Source: Sipunculus nudus (taxonomy: Eukaryota; Annelida; Sipuncula; Golfingiida; Sipunculidae). Taken from it: a stretch of DNA of 64,000 nucleotides. A program made the translations under genes and the position numbers. How positions within the stretch are numbered: the first letter of the stretch is position 1; each line of letters opens with the position of its first letter. This document shows positions 51,726 through 62,980 of the stretch, one piece after another. The notes beneath the pieces were generated by a model. That model was not told the DNA's origin. It made no database searches and saw nothing but the letters and a program-made list of their open reading frames with translations. Where the stretch lies: positions 51,469,676 to 51,533,675 of the forward strand of contig CM049316.1 of the NCBI GenBank assembly GCA_026874595.1. Reading direction: 5' to 3'.

Positions 51726-51960
51726 ATTAATTAGGGTCAGATTTATCAGCCCACACCCGCCCAGCACAAAAAAACCTCAACCTGCTACCACCCTGCAGGT
51801 GTGAAGATCTGCCCCCCCCCCCCCCCCCCCCCCAGCTGTAGTAGAAATCTTGACCCGCTTTTACCCTGCACATCTTGCATTCAGCCCACCCCCGCAATTG
51901 TATCCCACTTTGCAGCCCACATTCAGCCCGCACTCACTAGTTAATAAAGATGCAAATGAA
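51726..51960. repeat. CCCGC/CCTGC-rich stretch with a 22-base poly-C tract
   Basis: C-rich words such as CCCACACCCGCCCAGC and CAGCCCACCCCCGC surround a run of 22 C (51,812-51,833). The composition resembles 54,400-54,605 (CCCTGCAAAATC, CCTGCGGGGCCTGC). Both may derive from one decayed repeat. Confidence 0.5.
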
Positions 51961-51975
51961 TCTTCATAATATTTT

Positions 51976-53485
51976 TAGCTCAGCTGACTTTAAGTCATCT
52001 CAGCTATAGCGATCACCCTTTGTCCGGTGGCCGAAAAACCTCCGGCTGTCCTTCTGTCCATCCGTTAACAGGGCACAAATTGTAACCGTTAGACCTAGAA
52101 ACTTTACTGTACATCTAGGGAGCTCTTCGGCAAATCTTCTTGGAAACCTGAAATTAGGTCATGGTGACCTATATTTTATGACCTTTGGGCCAAAACAAGA
52201 TTTTTTAGCATCAGACAGTCAGATGGGCACAAATTGAATCATTAAAGCCTAGAATCCTCCAACGTGACATTTAGGGAAGTCCTAGGCATATCTCTTTGGA
52301 AACCTGAAATTAGGTCAGGGTGACCTATATTTTGTGACTTTCAGTCCGAAAACATGATTTCAAGCACCCTGTATGTCAGATGGGGACAAATCATATATGT
52401 GAGGCCTAGAATCTTCTAGCTCAATATCCTGGGAGTTTCTAGGCAATTTTTCTTGGAAGCCAGAAATTAGGTCATGATGACCTATATTTTGTGACCTATG
52501 GGCAAAAAACATGATTTTGAGCACCCAGACAGTCAAATAGTATCCATTAGGCCTAGAATTCTCCAACATGACATTAAGGGAGATCCTAGTCAAATGTCCT
52601 TAGAAACCTGAAATTAGGTCATGTTGACCTACTTTTGTTGACCCAACAGGCTGAAAACAGGATTTTGAGCACCCAGAAAGTCAGGCAGGGCACACATTGT
52701 ATTTGTTAAGCCTAGAATCTTTCAATGTAACATTCCGAGACATCCTTGGCAAATGTCTGTAGACATCATGACCTATATTTTGCGATCTTTAGGAAAAGAA
52801 GTCATATAAGGACCCAGACAGTCAGTCAGGGCACACATTTTATCTGTTAGGCCTAGAATCTTCTAATGTAACATTCTGAGACATCCTTGGCCAGTGTCCT
52901 TGGAAAACTGAAATTAGGTCACCATGACCTATATTTTGAAACCTATCAGAAAAGATATGATATAAGCACCCAGACAGTCAGACAGGGCACAAATTGTATC
53001 CATTAGGCCTAGCATCTTTTAACATAAAATTCAGTGAGGCCCTAGTCAAGTGTCCTTGGAAACCTGAAATTAGGTCATAGTGACCTATATTTTGTGACCT
53101 ATGGGCTGAAAAATGGTTTTGCGCACCCAGACAGACAAGGCACAAATTTTATCCATTAGACCTAGACTCTTCTAAAATGGCATTCAGGGAAATCCTTGGT
53201 GATTCTCCTTGGAAACCTAAATTGGATAATGGTGACCTATATTCTGCTAGCTATGGACAGGGTACAAATTGTATATATTTTTTTTGGAACCCTCTATTGT
53301 GAAATCCAGGGGGGTCCTGGGCAGGTCTCCTATAAATCCTGAAATTTTTATTTTCTGTTCAATTTTTCAACACTGTAACTTTAGCCATAGGCTATTCTCA
53401 CAGACAATATATAACATTAATAAAAAAAACATTAGCACCTAGTCAAAATTAGCTGAGCGTCATGGCCCATGGGCCACTTGTTTTT
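51976..53485 (+). mobile_element. AGCTCAGCTGACT element with internal ~155-bp tandem array, both ends present
   Basis: The head is TTTTTAGCTCAGCTGACTTT then AAGTCATCTCAGCTATAG. The tail, at about 53,447-53,477, is TTAGCTGAGCGTCATGGCCC followed by ATGGGCCACTTGTTTTT. Inside are eight or nine units with ACCTGAAATTAGGTCATGGT plus GACCTATATTTTGTGACC at about 52,148, 52,304, 52,460, 52,607, 52,907, 53,063 and 53,214 (degenerate ones between), spaced roughly 150-156 bp. Each unit also has CACCCAGACAGTCAG and GGCACAAATTGTATC. GCTCAGCT at the head is inverted as AGCTGAGC at the tail. No protein is encoded, so it is non-autonomous. Confidence 0.75.
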
Positions 53486-54160
53486 CATAACACCGTGTTG
53501 ATGATGCATAATTGTAAAAAGCTGAATGAATACTGTATCATAGGGACTGTGAACAGAATTACAATATTGTACTGGTGGAATATAAATTTTCTAAGTTTTG
53601 AGAATATTAAAAAAAATGCAGGGACCATGCACTAGTTTGAATTTTGTACAAATGTACCAGGCAAAAGTGTTGTATATTAAGACTGTTTTTATCACTGTAG
53701 GCCTATACTTGTAGCCAGTCTGAGATATTACATAACATGACTGAGGGTAGAGTACTAGGATTATACCTGTGATCTTATATAAGTCACTGCATGGGGTGCA
53801 TCTGGCTCTGTCACCAGCTGGATATAGCTTTACCTGATTCACAAAGACAGGTATGCTATCACCATGGATGAGCCAAAGAGAACTGGTTAGAGGACTGCAT
53901 TGGCATAGCAGGATAAGATAAAGAGCATGGCACTCATTTGATATCTATTCTTGTGTAAACAACCATGACATAGAGCTGACTCCCTCTGAAGTTCCATAGA
54001 CTTCCCCCTTCAGCTAATTAGCTGATCATCACTGAACAGGATTGACCTCTTTGTCAAATGAAGGGTGTGAACTTTGGTGAGCAAGTACTGTCCTCTAGCT
54101 GTGTGAACTGTGGAGGGTATGCCACATTTATAATGATATCATCAGGAATGTGAACTCATT
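53486..54160. other. No gene seen
   Basis: Mixed-composition sequence inside the putative intron. A minus-strand open frame at 53,591-53,842 has no recognisable domain. No repeat family was recognised. Confidence 0.5.
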
Positions 54161-54300
54161 CTCTTTCTCTCTCTCTTGCTCTCTCTCATATAAAGTTTAT
54201 TGCATCAACATTTTTAGTCTCTCTTATATATAAAGTTCATGGCATCAACATTTTTACTCTCTTGAGTCTCTCTCGCACACATATATATATAGAATATTAT
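54160..54300. repeat. (TC)n microsatellite with a duplicated ~50-bp unit
   Basis: CTCTTTCTCTCTCTCTTGCT is followed by CATATAAAGTTTATTGCATC then AACATTTTTAGTCTCTC. The same unit repeats at once as TATATAAAGTTCATGGCATC then AACATTTTTACTCTC. Confidence 0.75.
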
Positions 54301-54399
54301 ATACACATGGTCACATATATGCAAACTAACTCGTACAAAGAAATATGATTTATGTAAAACAGTCTTTTAATAGATGGAACACATGAAGAAATACATCAC

Positions 54400-54605
54400 A
54401 TATAGCAACTTATTGGCCCACAAGAACCTGCAAAATTATTTATGCAACCCTTCCTGCCCCGCCCTTCTCAGCATTTGCCTGCCCTGCAGTAAAAAAATGG
54501 GACCACCCACCCTGCAAAATCATTAAATCCGGCCTGCGGGGCCTGCAGGGCCGTACAGGTTGCAGGCCCCTGCGACGTGCGGGGTAGGTTGATGCTCGCG
54601 CAGGG
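54400..54605. repeat. GC-rich CCTGC/GGGGC repeat-like stretch
   Basis: CCTGCCCCGCCC, CCTGCCCTGCAG and CCGGCCTGCGGGGCCTGC AG follow in an otherwise AT-rich region, ending near GCGCAGGGCTC. It resembles the C-rich stretch at 51.73-51.95 kb. No reading frame is supported. Confidence 0.45.
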
Positions 54606-54699
54606 CTCTAGTGTCTATGACTTTTCTTCAAGAAAATAAGGAAAAACTTCAATTTTTTATATTAAACTCACACAGACAGACCAACAAATCAATTTTGTG

Positions 54700-54806
54700 T
54701 GCCTTTGCCCTTGTGTGTCTTTTTCCTTGTGTGGCGTTTTTCCCTTGTGTGGCTTTTGTTTTTCCCTTGTGTCGCTTTTTGTTCCTTGTGTGGCTTTTTC
54801 AAAAGT
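54700..54806. repeat. Minisatellite, about 20-26 bp unit CCCTTGTGTGGCTTTTT
   Basis: Five or six imperfect units run in tandem: GCCCTTGTGTGTCTTTTT, TCCTTGTGTGGCGTTTTT, CCCTTGTGTGGCTTTTG, CCCTTGTGTCGCTTTTTG and TCCTTGTGTGGCTTTTTC. The unit length varies through the T run. The open frame through it (54,611-54,826) is a by-product of the repeat. Confidence 0.8.
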
Positions 54807-55109
54807 GTACTAACAAATCTCCCTAATGTTACCTTTCACTTATGAACCCTTGTGTCATTGACTCAAGATAATTTGCAGATGGCATGCTCATAAAAATTCT
54901 GGCATAACTAAAGGCCTCTGATCAGCTCAAATTACTCTGTAGATGGCACAACGTGACTGTTTTGTACAACATTGATGGGACAGACATGGACATCTTGGAT
55001 CCTACAGGGATCATGACGGACAAAATCTCTGTGTGGCTTTTATACAAGTTGGGCTAAAAAGATGCACAAGGCTGTTCTGTACTGAAAAAAAACCCTCCGC
55101 CTTGTGTGT

Positions 55110-55385
55110 TGTAGGAGTTAAGGACTGCCTAGTGTCAAAACCACTCATCTGTTTTTCTTCATATTTACCATAAATTTTCCATTATATAGTTCCTATCAAC
55201 ATGCCAGAAATTAGGTCAGTCTTACGTAATTTATGGTTATGGGCCCAAACATAATGCACTGTGTAAAAAAATGAGGATAGACATTTAATCACCACAATAA
55301 ATGTTAAAGCTAGGGGCTTGTTTTCAGGGATATAAATATAAAATTGGAAGCTTAAATTTTGCTCAATTTCGACCATGGCACATTT
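55110..55385 (+). mobile_element. AGCTCAGCTGACT element, body fragment
   Basis: AAGGACTGCCTAGTGTCAAA and ACCACTCATCTGTTTTTC are followed by TTATGGGCCCAAACATAATG (variant) and TTTCGACCATGGCACATTTC. This matches in order the body of the copies at 60.2-60.6 and 63.2-63.6 kb. Head and tail are missing. Confidence 0.68.
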
Positions 55386-55407
55386 CTTTCTTGTAAGTAC
55401 ATTTGAT

Positions 55408-55985
55408 TAATTTTTAGCTCAGCTGATTGAAGGTAAACTGAGGTGTAGGAATTGTGCTTTGTCCTTAGTGCTTAGCATCCGGGCGTAAGTTAGCAGGGCA
55501 CAAATCGTAACCCCTGGACCTAGAAACTTCTTATTGAATATCCAGGGAGGTCAATAAAAATCTCCCTGGAACCCTGAAATTAGGTCAGTAGGTATCCCCC
55601 AGAATAATTAAAAATTTGATACAAAACCTCCAGTATCTTGATAATTAATGCATGGATTGCCATAAATATTGCCTTGAATATTGACCTTGACTAATTTTGT
55701 CAGTTCCATAAAAATGGTTTGGCCACCTGCATTTTTTCTCTTTTTTTAAAGATTTTTTTTGCTATTTTTGCGACCTTCAAATGACAGCGGCAATCATGCC
55801 TGTTTCTCAGCTGTGGTTTCACCTAGTGTCCTGAAACTTGGTATGTTTATGAACATGACTAGTTCCTTCAGTTGCAGAAGACTGGTGGTTCCACCTGAAT
55901 TTTTTTCTACGATCAAATTACAGCAATGTCAGTACAGTTGGTCCTGCTTTATTGTATATCGTATAATTGTATATCCCATTTAACT
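55408..55985 (+). mobile_element. Element with AGCTCAGCTGA head and decayed inner units
   Basis: It opens with ATTTTTAGCTCAGCTGATTG, then GGGCACAAATCGTAACC and CCCTGAAATTAGGTCAGTA, as in the 155-bp units at 52-53 kb. From about 55,600 it carries GCCTTGAATATTGACCTTGA and GGCCACCTGC, which recall the 41.1-42.6 kb family. The structure is mosaic and decayed, and no tail was found. Confidence 0.55.
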
Positions 55986-56490
55986 GTATAAAATAATGAA
56001 ATTGAAAACCAAAACCTTTTCCTATGTCTTCTTAATATAATTCTGTTTTTATGAATATCTGTTAAATGTATATATCAGATAATTGTTTAGTAAAATCTGT
56101 CCATCATGCATGAAAATCTGGTATATTCATATGCAACAACGGTCTCTCTGTCTCTCGGACTACTGACTGTCTGGTGTGCTAATTACCCTTTGATATTGCT
56201 CTCCCGGCAGGTTTGAAGGGTTACCTCCTGGACCACTGACTATCCTTTCTTCTAATTAGCAATTGATATGACTAGAGCCACCAGCTCTATTGGTTTCCCT
56301 GCTTGATTACATGCTTGATTAAATGTGTGTTTGATGAGTTAACTCTACAAGTGCCTCCCGGACAAACTGTCACAGTGTAGGTTGCATTATAATCACTGGA
56401 TACGCTATAAACCATACGCATTACCTGTACTATCAATCAGTGAAAGTGTTTTATAATTCATACTAATATCGGTGAGGAAAACTGTATCGA
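55986..56490. other. No gene seen; weak local duplication
   Basis: CTCGGACTACTGACTGTCTG at about 56,155 resembles CCTGGACCACTGACTATCCT about 71 bp later, each followed by an AATTA...TTGATAT block. Otherwise AT-rich. Confidence 0.4.
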
Positions 56491-56493
56491 TTC

Positions 56494-58330
56494 ATTTTTA
56501 GCTCAGCTGACTTGAAGTCATCTGAGCTATAGTCGTTGTTATTGTGAGCTATTGTCCGTTGTCCGTCCTTCTGTCTGTCCGTTAGACTGGCACATTTTGA
56601 ATCTGTTTGACCTATGAATCCAAAATTCGGCAAACTGTTAGATGTCCCCAAGATCTCCCACCAAACCATAAACTGGGTCACTGGGACTTTGTTCCTTCGA
56701 GAAATTAAGGAAAAACATCAAATTTCCATTAAAAACCTATTTTCACACTTCAGGACTGCCTAATATCAAAACCACTTACCTGTTTTTCCTAATATTACCA
56801 GAAGTAAACTCCTTTATATTTCCTATTTCTCTACCCAGTGTCCATTTGTGCATCTGTTTCCACACATAACCCACATATCTCGGGAACCGTTTGACTGATA
56901 AGGCTAAAAATTTTGCACAAATGTAACCCTTTGATAGCACTATAACATTCACTAAAAATGTTGGCGCCACCTGCAACCATTTTTGCACTTATCCATCTGT
57001 TCATCTGCCTTGGGATAATATCAATCATATCTCTGCATTGGTTGGATTTATCAACCTGAAATTTTGCAAGTTCATACATCCTGGACAGCTTTCTCTATTT
57101 TATGAGAGGTGGCGCCAACTACGTTTATGCTGCAGACATCCAAGCTCAAATTGCGGGAGCAGTTTGACTGATTGGGCCAAAATTTTGCATGTGTATAGAT
57201 GTCACATAGCTTTTTATCATACGCAAGATTGGTGGCACCACCTGCAACCATTTTTGCACAGCGTCCGTCTGTTTGTCTGCCGTGGGCTAAAATCACTCAT
57301 ATCTCAGCAGTGGTTTGACAAATCTGCCTAAAATTGTGCACATTTATACATCTTGGATAGTTTTCTGGATTTTGTGGCAGGTGGCGCCACCTACATATAT
57401 GTTTATGCTGCAGACATCTAGGCCTATATCTTAGGACTGGTTTGCTGTATCCTCCTGAAATATTGCCTGTGTTTAGATCTCACATAGCTTTTTATCATAC
57501 ACAAAACTGGAGGCGCCACCTGCAACCATTTTTGCACAGCATCCATCTGTTTGTCTGCCCTGGGCTAAAATCACTCATATCTCAGTAGTGGTGTGACTTG
57601 TCTGCCTAAAATTTTGCATATTTATACATGTTTAATAGCTTTCTTGATTTTGTGGCAGGTGGTGCCACCTATATTTATGTTTACGCTGCAGACATTCAGG
57701 CTTATATCTCAGGACTGGTTTGACATCCCCCTGAAATTTTGCATGTGTATAGATTGCACATAGCTCTTAATCATGCACAAGATTGTTGACGCCACCTGCC
57801 ACCATTTTTCTGCACAGCGTCCTTCTGTTTGTCTGCTGTGGGATAAAATCACTCATATACAAGTAGTGGTTTGACTTATCTGCCTAAAATTTTGCTTATG
57901 TATACAACGTGGACAGCTTTCTGGATTTTGTGGTAGGTGGCGCAACCTACATACACATTTCGGCTGCAGACATCCATGCTAATATGCAACACACCTCACT
58001 CTGTTTCCCCTTGCCACTCAATCAATGCCTACCACTCTGATTTTGGGGGATACACATTGTTGTTTTTCGACTACCTGTATTCTAGTTTCTTAAAGTAATG
58101 GGCCAAACCTTAATGGACTAAAAAAAATCAGGAAAAAAATTTACTCACTTAACATGAACATTTTTGAAGCTTTAGACTATAATTCCAAGTATATAAATTT
58201 GTTTAAATAAGATTCAATTGTATACCCAAGGTTAGATCTGAATTTTGTAATTTTTTTAAGTTATTAGCATAAAAATAAAATCAGTACCTTAAATGTTGCC
58301 CAACTTTGACCATGGCACTTTTTTTTACTG
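56494..58330 (+). mobile_element. AGCTCAGCTGACT element carrying a 275-bp tandem array
   Basis: The head hairpin is at 56,494 (TTTTTAGCTCAGCTGACTTG, AAGTCATCTGAGCTATAG), followed by the usual body (CCCCAAGATCTCCCACC, CACTTCAGGACTGCCTAATA). From about 56,830 four tandem units of about 275 bp appear: TTTTTGCAC lies at 56,980, 57,251, 57,529 and 57,805, each followed by a CTGTTTGTCTGCC-like word and AAATCACTCATATCTC. The later part (58,080-58,330) returns to family body sequence with CCCAACTTTGACCATGGCAC at 58,298. The palindrome GGTGGCGCCACCT occurs about every 130-149 bp. No protein is encoded. Confidence 0.72.
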
Positions 58331-58855
58331 TGAGTACTGTTTATAAAATTGTCACAGCATGTAAATGTGAGTGTTTAATTTGTTTAAATCTGAAATTTGA
58401 ATATAAAAGATTGAAAATTAGGCCAGTAATTGATTTTTTTCTTGGGGCTCTATTATAGTCACTTGCTTTTGTGCAGATACAGGCAGCCCATTCCTGGTCA
58501 CTGAAGGTGATCTATGCCAGGGTTCCTGATTTGTTACAGTCACTCAGGGAGATATTGTTTTCACTGTATTTCCTTATTAGTAATACTGTTTCCTCTCCAA
58601 TATAAAAATTTTTCATGGAGTTATCCAGAAGATGCCATATTGTGTTAATGTAGCATTTTTTAAGAAATCAATTTTCTATTAAATTATTTCAACAAATTAA
58701 AATATATTAAACCCATCAGTATGCATAAATTTATTAAATATGAAGCAAATAATGGATGAATAAAGGCACAGTTGAGAAACCTGAATCTAATTTTTTTAGA
58801 TATTTATTGTTTTGCAAAATTAAAAGATATATTTCTCTGGTAAAAAATAGATATA
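58331..58855. other. AT-rich DNA, no gene seen
   Basis: Sequence between the preceding element and the MITE. No coding or repeat signal was recognised. Confidence 0.5.
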
Positions 58856-59632
58856 CAGTCCAACCAGCTGTAAAATGCAGGCACCTGGCTATTATGACCA
58901 CTAGATATCAGCACCTTTCGAAATTCTTATATATTATCTACAGATAAAAGCTATGAAGTATGACCACCTGGCTATTACGGATTATGGGCAGTTTTTCCTG
59001 ACCAAAGTGACATATTACTTATTAATTGACCTGCCTAATTATTATATTCACCTAGTGATTATTGGGACCCTAAGCCTACCCTGGGCCTGGAGCCCCAAGC
59101 AGACAATGTGGCTGGCTCACACGACCTATTAATCCAGAGGAATGAAGGTTCCCCAAAAGTTAATCTTTGATCCGTGCCCCTGTGAACTGTCTTTGATCTA
59201 TTCAGTGCATTATATAAAAGGCTTTATTACAAAGAGTGGATAATCTATGATGTTCCTAACAAGCAAGTGATGTCGTTCATTTGAGCACATTCATCGTGTC
59301 AGAAGAACCTCTATAAATATGAGTACGTAGAGTACCTTCTAATCAACTGTGTGCAAATTTATTTGATTTATCTACACATCAAATTACACATATATAAGTA
59401 CATGTACATTTGTGTGTTATTATAAGATACATGTAACACCAAGATCGTTCCCTTCTGCAAATATGTATTTATTTATAGTCATAAAGGTGTTCTAATATGT
59501 ATATTTCTGTCATACATGTAATCTAGATTTGTGCAGTTTCTTAATGTTCAGAACCTGTCAATTATGACCACCTGTCAATTACGACCACTTGTGCCCAGTC
59601 CCTTGGGTGGTCACATTAGACAGGTTCGACTG
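58856..59632. mobile_element. Putative TA-flanked MITE (Tc1/mariner-like), 777 bp
   Basis: The left end is TA|CAGTCCAACCAGCTGT and the right end GACAGGTTCGACTG|TA. Reversed, the right end reads CAGTCGAACCTGTCTAAT, so the ends are inverted repeats flanked by TA, the target duplication of Tc1/mariner-type transposons. Subterminal words of the form CACCTGGCTATTATGACCAC recur at about 58,880, 58,958, 59,559 and 59,575. No transposase frame is present. The superfamily is inferred from TA and CAGT only. Confidence 0.6.
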
Positions 59633-59949
59633 TACATTTGTACATATCGCACAAGATCGAGATTTATGATGATGCAATTTAGAATTATGAATAAAATTTT
59701 ATATTCTTAATATGTTATATTGGAAATGCATAGTAATATAAACTTAAAATAAAAAAAAAATTTGATGCGATAAAAAATGAAAATCTGATACAAACATTTG
59801 TTAATTATTTTCCTGCCTCAGCAGAATTGGAGATCAGGCTTTTTTTGCCCTATATGTTTATGCAGAAGTGTAGTTAATCCCATCATCCATGTAACTCCCA
59901 TCATTCCACCATACCCCCCCCCCCTCCCCCCCCCCCCCCCCCTCCACGA
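59633..59949. other. No gene seen; long poly-C tract
   Basis: AT-rich sequence ending in a C tract broken by a single T (59,914-59,942). The tract sits exactly where the head (TTTTTAGCTCAG) of the next element should be. Confidence 0.6.
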
Positions 59950-59956
59950 CACCACC

Positions 59957-62551
59957 ACACTGACTATAAGTCATCTGAGCTATAGTTGTGGTCCATTGTC
60001 TGTTGTCCATCCATCTGTCTAGCCATCCGTCCGTCTGTCCCTCCGTAGATGTGGCACGTTTTGAAACCGTAAGACCTAGGAATCCCAAATTCGGCATAAT
60101 GTTAGGTGTCCCCAAGATCTCCTACCAAGCTGAAAATTGGGTCTTTGTGACTTTGTTCATTTGAGAAATTAAGGAAAAACCTCAATTTTTTATTAAAAAC
60201 CTATTTTCACACTTCAGGACTGCCTAATATCAAAACCACTCATCTGTTTTTCCTCATATTTACCATAAATATTCCTCTATATAGTTCCTATGTACATGCC
60301 AGAATTTATGTCTGTATTATATAATTTAAAAAAAGTTATGGACCCAAACATAATGCATTTTGTAAAAAAATCAGGAAAGATATTTGATCACTTAACACAA
60401 AACATGTTAAAGCTATGGACTTTTTTTTCCAGTAATATAACTTTAATTATTCAAAATTAAATTGTATACCCAAAATTAGATCAAAATCTTTTAAATTTTT
60501 TAAAATATTAACAAAAATAAAAAAATGGTACCTTAAATTTTGCCCAACTTTGACCATGGCACGTTCTTTCCTGTAAGTACTGTGGATTTTATTTTCACAG
60601 CATGTTTTTGTTAGCATTTTGTCTGTTAACACCAAAAATTTGAAACCAGTTGATCAAAAACTGTAGATTTTATTCAAGATTCAAGCACCATGTAACATAT
60701 TGTTTACATCAAGATAGTGTTATGCAGTTTGCAAGAGCTTAGCTCCCCAGCTTCAGCTTTCAGTTCCTAAAATTTGGCATACAATAAGATGTCTCCAAAA
60801 TCCCATACCATGCCAAAATTTGGTCTCTAGGACTGAATACCTTCGAGATATTAATGAAAAACTTCATTTTTCCATTAAAAACCCATTGTTACACTTCAAG
60901 ACTGACTAATATCAAAACCACTGTTCGGACTTTAATCATATATAATATACATATTTTTCTCTACATTCTCTATGCACATGCCAGAAATGATGTCAGTATT
61001 GCGTAATTGTTTTAAGTTATGGGCCCAAACATAATGCACTTTGTAAAAAATCAAGAAATATATTTACTCCCTTAACAAGGGGATTGCTGAAGCTATAGAT
61101 TTTTTGTCAGGGATGTAACATTATTTAATCAAGATTCAATTGAATACCCAAAATTAGTTCTGAATTTTTCAAATTTTATAAGTTATTAGTATAAATATAA
61201 AATTAGTACCTTAAATTTTGCCCAACTTTGACCATGGCACGTTTGTTTCCTGTGAGCACTGTTGATATAATTTTCATATCATGTACACATAAGGATTTCA
61301 GCTTTTTAGTTTAGAAAGCTGAAAGAAATTGGCCAAAAATTGTAGCTTTTATTAATGTTTTTATGAGACCATGTCAGACCTTGGCTCTCTCCAGCCTCTC
61401 TTGAGTCACCTGTATGTTGACCTTGTTGAACTTTCAGCAAATTATGCATGCTTGAGGGGAGGCATACTCTGGTTCAGCCAGGCAGCTTATGGCCAGCCAC
61501 AGTTGATCCAGGTGTCCAACCCAACTCATCTAGTAGTTTTAACCAACAACATAACAATAAACAATAAATTAATAAATTTTTATTGGTTTTTAATAACAAA
61601 TTAAAGAAAAATAGAAAAGGAATTTGTTAGTTTATAATAACAGGATATTAACTTGCAGTTACTGATGATATAAGAATCTTGTATCAATGGACAGAATGTC
61701 ATGTATTCCAAATAACACCATGCAGTCACCTATGGTATTTTTCAGTTCAATTTTAATGATAAAAAATAAATCATATTATTCATTACTAATCATTAGGGAT
61801 CATATGAAGGAAATTAATGATAGACAAAGATGCAGTTGATAATATTAATCTAGATTCCTACTGGGTCTAGTGTGTACATTGATGTGAAATTAGTCCAAAA
61901 TGAATATATTACATTTATTTTTTTAATATAAATAAAAGCCATAAAACCAGGTACTTATGATCATTATTTAAATGTGTGAATTTTGTATATTCTGGATTCT
62001 CAACATCATTGTTTGGTGAAAACTGAATAAATACCAGACATGGTGCGAATACTTTGCAATTGAATTAAAATAAGAATATGAATATGTATTACAGTATAAA
62101 ATTTCTTGCATAAAGAATGGGAATTCAGGTAAAAATGAAGTATATGATTATAAGTGCAAATACTTTCAAAATGTATTCATGAATGCTTTCATGAATATAT
62201 TCTTTAATATTATTTTAATAATCATTTCAGTTCTATTTCTTTTTAAAAAATCATACAATTCTCTTATTGTTTTTAATAAAAATTATATTTGGGACAATAT
62301 TTGTAATTTTTTTATATGGCCAAGTCAAAATCTGTGTGACAATAGTACTCCATTTGTTAATAAAATAAATGAAATCAATCCTGTTCCCTGTCTCCAAAGG
62401 TACTATCAAAATCATGCATAAGCTTAACAACAACTCATAATACAGCTTATATGTATAACCACACAAAACCAGCATGTGCCTCATTTATAAATCATATTTT
62501 TTTATCATATATAACAGCTGAGCGCCGTGACCCATAGGTCCCTTGTTTTTT
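59957..62551 (+). mobile_element. AGCTCAGCTGACT element, long copy with internal 685-bp tandem duplication
   Basis: It begins inside the head (CTGACTATAAGTCATCTGAG) and ends at 62,514-62,551 with ACAGCTGAGCGCCGTGACCC followed by ATAGGTCCCTTGTTTTT. Two tandem body units are visible. ATTAAAAACCTATTTTCACA is at about 60,190 and ATTAAAAACCCATTGTTACA at about 60,875. CCCAACTTTGACCATGGCAC is at 60,541 and 61,222. The first kilobase is very similar to 62,981-64,000. The part from 61,300 to 62,500 is AT-rich and less clearly part of the element; open frames at 61,371 and 62,179 have no domain. Confidence 0.65.
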
Positions 62552-62980
62552 TTTTAGGCTCTTGTTGTATTCCCATATATTGTCAAGCAGTCAAATTTGG
62601 TCACTCTAGCCTTGAGTCTAGGTCATTCAGTGCAGCTCTCTATGCTCCCCAGGCTGTTGGCATAATGTTATGCAATCCCATCACTAGGGCAAGCCCTCTC
62701 TCCACTGAGCTGAGCTTGATCAGGCTGTCTGCTGTTAATACCATACCACAGGGAGCCTTTTTCTCTCCCCCCCCCCCCCCCCACCCCATTCTGTTGACAG
62801 ACCTGTACTATGAACCAGATGAATCTTAAAATTAACATTTTTTCAGCAATGAGCAGTAACAATGGAGACCCCTCCCCCCACCCACCCCTTCAATACACAG
62901 GACTAATAAACAAGATGAATCTTATAATTTTAATGTTAATTAAATAAATTCTTTTTGATGAGACTTGGCCTATTTTGATT
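62552..62980. other. No gene seen; C-rich tracts
   Basis: The stretch holds a 16-base C run (62,767-62,782) and CCCCTCCCCCCACCCACCCC at about 62,870. Overlapping open frames on both strands near 62.5-62.85 kb share no known domain and are not called. Confidence 0.5.

Noticed and set aside
54611..54826. Cys/Phe-rich 71-codon frame
   Set aside because: It is a translation of the CCCTTGTGTGGCTTTTT minisatellite.
62179..62862. Short hydrophobic and proline-rich open frames
   Set aside because: They come from AT-rich sequence and poly-C tracts, overlap on both strands and lack domains.
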